From: Thermus amyloliquefaciens
Lineage (GTDB): Bacteria > Deinococcota > Deinococci > Deinococcales > Thermaceae
Direction of reading: 5' to 3'
Length of the DNA stretch: 64,000 nucleotides
NCBI RefSeq assembly: GCF_000744885.1
Contig: NZ_JQMV01000003.1
Span: 1,364,001-1,428,000, forward strand
Positions within the stretch are counted from its first letter, which is position 1; each line of letters begins with the position of its first letter. Shown here one piece after another: positions 60,019-64,000 of this stretch. The position numbers and the translations under genes are program-made. A model generated the notes under the pieces. It saw only the letters and a list, made by a program, of their open reading frames with translations. It searched no databases and was not told the DNA's origin.

Positions 60019-61325
60019 CCCTGGAGGAAGCCAAGCGGTACCTGTTGCGGCGGGCCAAGGAGCTGGGCCTCGAGGCGGAGGTCCTCTTCCAGGAGGAGCG
60101 GGAGCTTTCCCTACGGGCCCGGCAAGGCGCCCTGGAGGAGATCAAGGAGGCCCGCCAAGGGGGCATCGGCCTAAGGGTGGTGGCCCAGGGCCGGGTGGGC
60201 TACGCCTACACGGAGGAGCTCTCCCCGGAAGCCCTGGAGTGGGCCCTGGCGGAGGCCCGGGATAACGCCCTCCTGGCGGACAAGGAAGGCCTCATCCCCC
60301 CGGGCCGGGCCCTGGGAAGCCACGACCTTCTGGGGGAAGGCCTTTCCGCTCCCCTGGAAACCAAGAAGCAAGGGGCCTTGGCCCTGGAAAAGGCCCTGTG
60401 GGAAGACCCCAGGACCCGAAGCGTCCTCATGGGGGGGTATATGGAGAAGGAGGTCCGGGTGGCCCTGGCCAGCACCCTGGGGGCCGAGGGGGACTTCCGC
60501 ACGGGCCTTGCGGGAATGGGGGGAAGCCTGGTCATGGGGGAGGGGGCAAGCCTCAAGCAGGGCTGGGATTTCCAGCTGGCCAAGGAGTTCCACGCCCTAG
60601 ACCCCGGCCGCACCGCCTTGGAGATCCGGGAGAGGACCGCCAGGCTTCTGAACGCCAAACCCCTCCCCACGGGCCGCTACCGGGCCTATCTGGAGCCCAA
60701 GGCCATGGCGGGCCTCCTCTGGGTGCTTGCCCGCTCCCTTTCGGGAAAAAGCGCCTTGGAGGGCAAAAGCCGCCTCCTAAACCGGATTGGGGAGCGGATC
60801 GCCTCCGAATGGGTCACCCTGGTGGACGACCCCACCTTGGAAAAGGGGCTCCTTTCCCGTCCCTTTGACGCCGAGGGCACCCCGGCCCGGCGCACGGTGG
60901 TGGTGGAGAAGGGGATCTTCAAAACTTTCCTGCACAATGCGGAAACCGCAAGGGCCTTGGGCCAGGAAAACACCGGCCACGCCTTCCGCACCTACCGGGG
61001 GGTCTTGGACGTGGCCCCCACGAACCTCTACCTGGAGCCCGTGGGCAACCTGCGCCTAGAGAAGGGCGTCTTGATCACCGAGTTCATGGGCCTCCACGCC
61101 GGGGCCAACCCCGTGAGCCTGGACTTCTCCCTGCAGGCCCTGGGGCTATGGGTGGAGGAAGGGGAGGCGCGGCATGCGGTGGAAAACTTCGCCGTAAGCG
61201 GGAACCTCTTGGAGCTCCTTCAGGCGATAGAGGCCGTGGGCGACGAGCTGGACTGGGAGGTGATGGGCGCCGCCTTGGGAAGCCCTATGGTGGCGGTGGC
61301 GGAGCTTTCCTTCGCCGGGGCTTAG
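60015..61325 (+). CDS. tldE: TldE/PmbA-family protease subunit
   Basis: 436 aa of the PmbA/TldD family, lacking the HExxxH zinc site as TldE subunits do. YGYT-like segment VGYAYTEELSPEALEWAL near 60 and the C-terminal TEFMGLHAGANPVSLDFSLQ and GNLLELLQAIEAVGDELDW. Its stop codon TAG lies inside the left arm of the operator of the following toxin-antitoxin pair. Confidence 0.93.
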   Translation: MTLEEAKRYLLRRAKELGLEAEVLFQEERELSLRARQGALEEIKEARQGGIGLRVVAQGRVGYAYTEELSPEALEWALAEARDNALLADKEGLIPPGRALGSHDLLGEGLSAPLETKKQGALALEKALWEDPRTRSVLMGGYMEKEVRVALASTLGAEGDFRTGLAGMGGSLVMGEGASLKQGWDFQLAKEFHALDPGRTALEIRERTARLLNAKPLPTGRYRAYLEPKAMAGLLWVLARSLSGKSALEGKSRLLNRIGERIASEWVTLVDDPTLEKGLLSRPFDAEGTPARRTVVVEKGIFKTFLHNAETARALGQENTGHAFRTYRGVLDVAPTNLYLEPVGNLRLEKGVLITEFMGLHAGANPVSLDFSLQALGLWVEEGEARHAVENFAVSGNLLELLQAIEAVGDELDWEVMGAALGSPMVAVAELSFAGA

Positions 61326-61361
61326 CGCAAAGCAAAATCTGCTTGGCGCTTTGCGCTAAGC
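61320..61361. promoter_or_regulatory. Operator palindrome of the AbrB/PIN pair
   Basis: Perfect 14-base arms GCTTAGCGCAAAGC and GCTTTGCGCTAAGC are separated by 14 bases. The right arm runs into the likely -10 (TAAGCT, 61357-61362), six bases before the leaderless ATG of the antitoxin. Such a dyad fits autoregulation by the antitoxin or the complex. Confidence 0.75.
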
Positions 61362-61368
61362 TAAAAGC

Positions 61369-61623
61369 ATGGCCACCGTCACCGTCAGCCCCAAGTACCA
61401 GATCACCCTGCCCGCCGAGGTGCGCCGGGCCCTGGGCCTACGCCCCGGGGAAAAGCTCCGGGTGGAGGTGGTGGAGGGGGAGATCCGCCTGCGTCCCGTG
61501 CGCCCCCCCGTGCGGGAGCTCCTGCAGAAGCTTCTCCAGGCTTACCCCGAGGAGGCCGAAGCCTTGGGAAGGGCCACAGGGCACGACGCGGTGGGGTACG
61601 TGCGCGCCCTTAGGGAAGGATGA
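61369..61623 (+). CDS. AbrB/VapB-type antitoxin
   Basis: 84 aa. Residues 1-45 form a SpoVT/AbrB swapped-hairpin DNA-binding domain (VTVSPKYQITLPAEVRRALG, LRPGEKLRVEVVEG). The remainder is a helical tail that should wrap the toxin. It overlaps the PIN toxin start by four bases (ATGA). The palindrome in front of it is probably its own binding site. Confidence 0.9.
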   Translation: MATVTVSPKYQITLPAEVRRALGLRPGEKLRVEVVEGEIRLRPVRPPVRELLQKLLQAYPEEAEALGRATGHDAVGYVRALREG

Positions 61624-62021
61624 CCAGCCTGGACACCAACGTCATCCTGGCCGCCTTGGACCCCAAGGATGCCCTCCACGCCGAGGCGGTAGGCCTTCTG
61701 GAAACCTGCGCCTTCCACGCCTTGTTCTTGAGCCCGCCGGTGTACGCCGAGCTGCGGGCCGGGGAAGGCTGGCCCCTTTTGGAAGCCTTTTTGCAGGCCT
61801 TCGCCATCCGCCTGCGCCCCGAGATGCCCCTCCAGGTATGGACCCTGGCGGGGGAGCGGTTTGGCCTTTACGCCCGGAAGCGGCGGGAAGGGGGGCTTCC
61901 CCGGCGCATCCTGGCCGATTTCCTCATCGGAGCCCACGCCGTGCACCACGGCCTCAGGCTGGCCACCTTTGACCCCGCGCCCTACCGCACGGCCTTCCCC
62001 GAGCTGGAGGTGGTGCCGTGA
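61620..62021 (+). CDS. PIN-domain toxin (VapC-like)
   Basis: 133 aa. The four acidic residues of the PIN nuclease site are present: D5 (LDTNVIL), E44 (YAELRAG), D100 (LADFLIGAHA) and D118 (ATFDPAPYR). VapC-type toxins cut specific RNAs when freed from the antitoxin. It overlaps the next gene by four bases, so the pair is transcribed into a metabolic gene. Confidence 0.9.
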   Translation: MTSLDTNVILAALDPKDALHAEAVGLLETCAFHALFLSPPVYAELRAGEGWPLLEAFLQAFAIRLRPEMPLQVWTLAGERFGLYARKRREGGLPRRILADFLIGAHAVHHGLRLATFDPAPYRTAFPELEVVP

Positions 62022-62953
62022 AGGTCTTCGTCACCCGCACCCTGCCGGGCAAAGCCTTGGAAAGGCTCAAGGAGCGGGGCCTCGAGGTGGAGGTCCACGA
62101 GGGGCTCTTCCTCCCCCGGGAGGAGCTTTTGCGCAAGGTGGAGGGGGCCATAGGCCTCATCCCCACGGTGGAGGACCGCATTGACGCCGAGGTGATGGAC
62201 CGGGCCTCCGGCCTCCGGGTCATCGCCTGCTACAGCGTGGGGGTGGACCACGTGGACCTCGAGGCGGCCAAAGCCCGGGGCATCCGCGTGACCCACACCC
62301 CCGGGGTCCTCACCGAGGCCACCGCCGACCTCACCCTGGCCCTCCTCCTGGCGGTGGCCCGGCGGGTGGTGGAGGGGGTGGACCACGCCCGGGAAGGGCG
62401 CTGGCAGGCCTGGCACCCGGAGCTCCTCCTGGGCCTGGACCTCGAGGGGCTCACCCTGGGCCTCGTGGGCATGGGCCGGATCGGGCAGGCGGTGGCCAAA
62501 AGGGCCGAGGCCTTCGGGATGCGGGTGGTCTACCACAGCCGCACCCCCAAGCCCCTCCCCTACCCCCACCTCTCCCTGGAAGAGCTTTTAGGCACCGCGG
62601 ACATCGTCAGCCTCCACGCCCCCCTGACCCCGGAAACGCACCGCCTCATGAACCGGGAAAGGCTTTTCGCCATGAAGCCGGGAAGCATCCTGATCAACAC
62701 CGCCCGGGGCGGCCTGGTGGACACCGAGGCCCTGGTGGAGGCCCTCAGGGGACACCTTTTCGGGGCGGGCTTGGACGTCACCGACCCCGAACCCCTACCC
62801 CCGGGGCATCCCCTCTACGCCCTCCCCAACGCCGTCATCACCCCCCACATGGGCTCGGCGGGAAGAAGGACCCGGGAACGCATGGCGGAGATGGCGGTGG
62901 AAAACCTGCTGGCCGTCCTGGAGGGGCGCGAGCCCCCAAACCCGGTAGTATAG
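62018..62953 (+). CDS. D-2-hydroxyacid dehydrogenase, glyoxylate/hydroxypyruvate reductase type
   Basis: 311 aa. NAD(P)-binding LVGMGRIGQAVAKRAEAFG (about 148-166), catalytic Arg in LINTARGGLVD, Glu in the DVTDPEPLPP region and His in ITPHMGSAGRRTRERM. It reduces glyoxylate, hydroxypyruvate or a similar 2-oxoacid. Its start overlaps the toxin stop. Confidence 0.9.
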   Translation: MKVFVTRTLPGKALERLKERGLEVEVHEGLFLPREELLRKVEGAIGLIPTVEDRIDAEVMDRASGLRVIACYSVGVDHVDLEAAKARGIRVTHTPGVLTEATADLTLALLLAVARRVVEGVDHAREGRWQAWHPELLLGLDLEGLTLGLVGMGRIGQAVAKRAEAFGMRVVYHSRTPKPLPYPHLSLEELLGTADIVSLHAPLTPETHRLMNRERLFAMKPGSILINTARGGLVDTEALVEALRGHLFGAGLDVTDPEPLPPGHPLYALPNAVITPHMGSAGRRTRERMAEMAVENLLAVLEGREPPNPVV

Positions 62954-62958
62954 CCCCC

Positions 62959-63705
62959 ATGAGCTTTCTCATCGGCTTCCTCGGCGGGGCCTTTGGCGGG
63001 CTGGTGGGGCTTGGGGGAGGCACGGTGATGATCCCCCTCATGGTGGGGGTTCTCAGGCTCTCCCAGCACAAGGCCCACGGCACCAGCCTGGTGGCGGTCT
63101 TCTTCACCGGGCTTACGGGGGCGGTGACCTACGGGCTCCAGGGTTCCTTGAACCTCAAGGCGGCCTTGCTGCTGGCGGCCACCGCCATCTTCACCGCCCG
63201 CCTGGGGGCCCGCTACGCCCACGGCCTGGCGGAAAAGGACCTCAAGCGGGCCTTCGGGTGGTTTTTGCTGTTCGTTTCCCTCTTGCTCCTCTTGAAACCC
63301 CACCTGGCCCCCATGGGTTGGGTGCAGGGCGAGGTGGGGGAAGACCTCACCCTTCTCTTGGCGGGAGGCCTCACCGGCTTCCTCTCGGGCATGATGGGGG
63401 TGGGGGGAGGGACCATCATGGTCCCCGCCATGGTCCTGATCTTGGGCATGGACCAGCACACCGCCCAGGGCACGAGCCTTCTCGCCATGGTCCCGGCCAG
63501 CCTGGTGGGGGCCTACACCCACCACCGCCTGGGGAACGTGGACGCCCTCCTGGTCCCTGGCCTGGTGCCCGGGGTGCTCCTGGGCACCTTTTTGGGAGGG
63601 GAGGCCGCCCACTTCCTACCCGAGGCCACCCTGCGCCTGGTCTTCGCCGGGGTGCTTCTTTGGACCGCCTGGCGGTACCTCCGTCCCTCCGCCAAAAAAC
63701 GGTGA
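62959..63705 (+). CDS. TauE/SafE-family membrane exporter
   Basis: 248 aa with about eight helices in two repeats, each starting with a glycine-rich motif: GGLVGLGGGTVMIPLMVG near 13-30 and GMMGVGGGTIMVPAMVLI near 140-157. Family members export sulfite, sulfoacetate or similar anions. The substrate is unknown here. TAGTAT seven bases before the ATG suggests its own leaderless promoter. Confidence 0.88.
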   Translation: MSFLIGFLGGAFGGLVGLGGGTVMIPLMVGVLRLSQHKAHGTSLVAVFFTGLTGAVTYGLQGSLNLKAALLLAATAIFTARLGARYAHGLAEKDLKRAFGWFLLFVSLLLLLKPHLAPMGWVQGEVGEDLTLLLAGGLTGFLSGMMGVGGGTIMVPAMVLILGMDQHTAQGTSLLAMVPASLVGAYTHHRLGNVDALLVPGLVPGVLLGTFLGGEAAHFLPEATLRLVFAGVLLWTAWRYLRPSAKKR

Positions 63706-63744
63706 CCTTCCCTGGCGTACCGTAAAGGTGAAAGGGGGTGACGC

Positions 63745-63880
63745 TGGCAGGACTGGGCCAACGTGGTCCTGGGCGTCTGGCTCATCCTCTCCCCCTGGAT
63801 GCCATGTGGAACGCCCTCATCGCGGGCGTCCTGGTGGGGGTTTTGGCCCTGAGCGTCACCCGGGAAAAACCCCGAGCTAG
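63745..63880 (+). pseudogene. Decayed SPW-repeat membrane protein gene
   Basis: WQDWANVVLGVWLILSPW is encoded at 63745-63798, the hallmark of the SPW-repeat family, but a TGA lies two codons upstream and no start is in frame. The next expected segment, WNALIAGVLVGVLAL, is encoded at 63807-63851 in another frame, and the linker between the two helices is missing. A short internal deletion plus loss of the start explains this. Confidence 0.6.
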
Positions 63881-63896
63881 GGATCTCCGCCATCCC

Positions 63897-63920
63897 CCGC
63901 CTAGGCCTTGGCCTAGGCGG
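63897..63920 (+). terminator. Hairpin near the window end
   Basis: Perfect stem CCGCCTAGGCC/GGCCTAGGCGG with loop TT; no T tract. After it, 63921-64000 shows nothing I can identify. Confidence 0.5.
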
Positions 63921-64000
63921 ATGGGCCCCTTGCGCCTTCCCGGAAGAGGCGGTAAGGTGAGGTCGGCCTTTAAACCGGTCCCGCGAGGCCGGAAAGGGGG

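Overview
The window is about 64 kb of very GC-rich DNA that reads as a Thermus chromosome. The signs are tight codon use with G/C third positions, many genes preceded by a -10 hexamer only 6-8 bases before the start codon (leaderless mRNAs), a 314-aa SpeE of the Thermus agmatine/triamine type, and Deinococcus-Thermus families such as DUF1999. I saw no rRNA, tRNA, CRISPR array or insertion sequence. The species cannot be named from the sequence alone, but a nirS gene points to one of the denitrifying Thermus lineages.

Region 1 (1-9.05 kb) is an accessory nitrogen-oxide respiration and NO-defence island. It holds the end of a cytochrome P460-like gene, a MarR-type regulator with a cysteine cluster, nirJ (heme d1 radical SAM enzyme), nirS (cytochrome cd1 nitrite reductase) and norCBH (cytochrome c-dependent NO reductase). 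A divergent Rrf2/NsrR-like regulator follows, then a four-gene set: a Ric N-terminal (DUF542) mini-protein, a cupin, a heme-copper-like membrane protein and a YwiC-like membrane protein. Three near-identical FNR/DNR-type boxes (TTGAC-N4-GTCAT) stand in front of nirJ, norC and the DUF542 gene at matching distances, so these units probably form one regulon.

Region 2 (9-20.6 kb) carries a DegP-like protease, a P1-family peptidase, a class II aldolase with a zinc dehydrogenase, a MoxR-DUF58-VWA-VWA operon, a thioredoxin-fold peroxidase, a dihydrofolate-reductase-fold gene broken by an in-frame stop, and ftsX with an envC-like activator. Region 3 (20.5-34.5 kb) is housekeeping: hpf, ftsE, ctpA, metG with an unusual leader, rpiA, bcp, an adenosine-specific kinase family protein, mqnC, trpBA, thyX, ligA and a BMP-type binding protein.

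Region 4 (34.6-50 kb) has an orphan sugar/nucleoside ABC ATPase, an LptC/LptA-like envelope set, a FemX-like gene with a response regulator, pheA, a CBS-ACT protein, a Skp-like chaperone, ftsK with an apparent frameshift, speD and speE (this SpeD lacks the pyruvoyl-forming serine), a DsbA-like protein, a Kef-type antiporter and yebC. Region 5 (50-64 kb) has secA (C-terminal frameshift in a C run), tsaD, a BatA-like protein, DUF1999, an HMA-fold mini-protein, an acyl-CoA dehydrogenase, holA, tldD/tldE, an AbrB/PIN toxin-antitoxin pair with a long perfect operator palindrome, a 2-hydroxyacid dehydrogenase, a TauE-like exporter and a decayed SPW-repeat gene.

The observations most worth following are the metG leader (leaderless Met-containing peptide, then two hairpins and a T tract), the catalytically dead SpeD next to speE, the three-box denitrification regulon, and a GCAA-loop hairpin that recurs at three gene ends.
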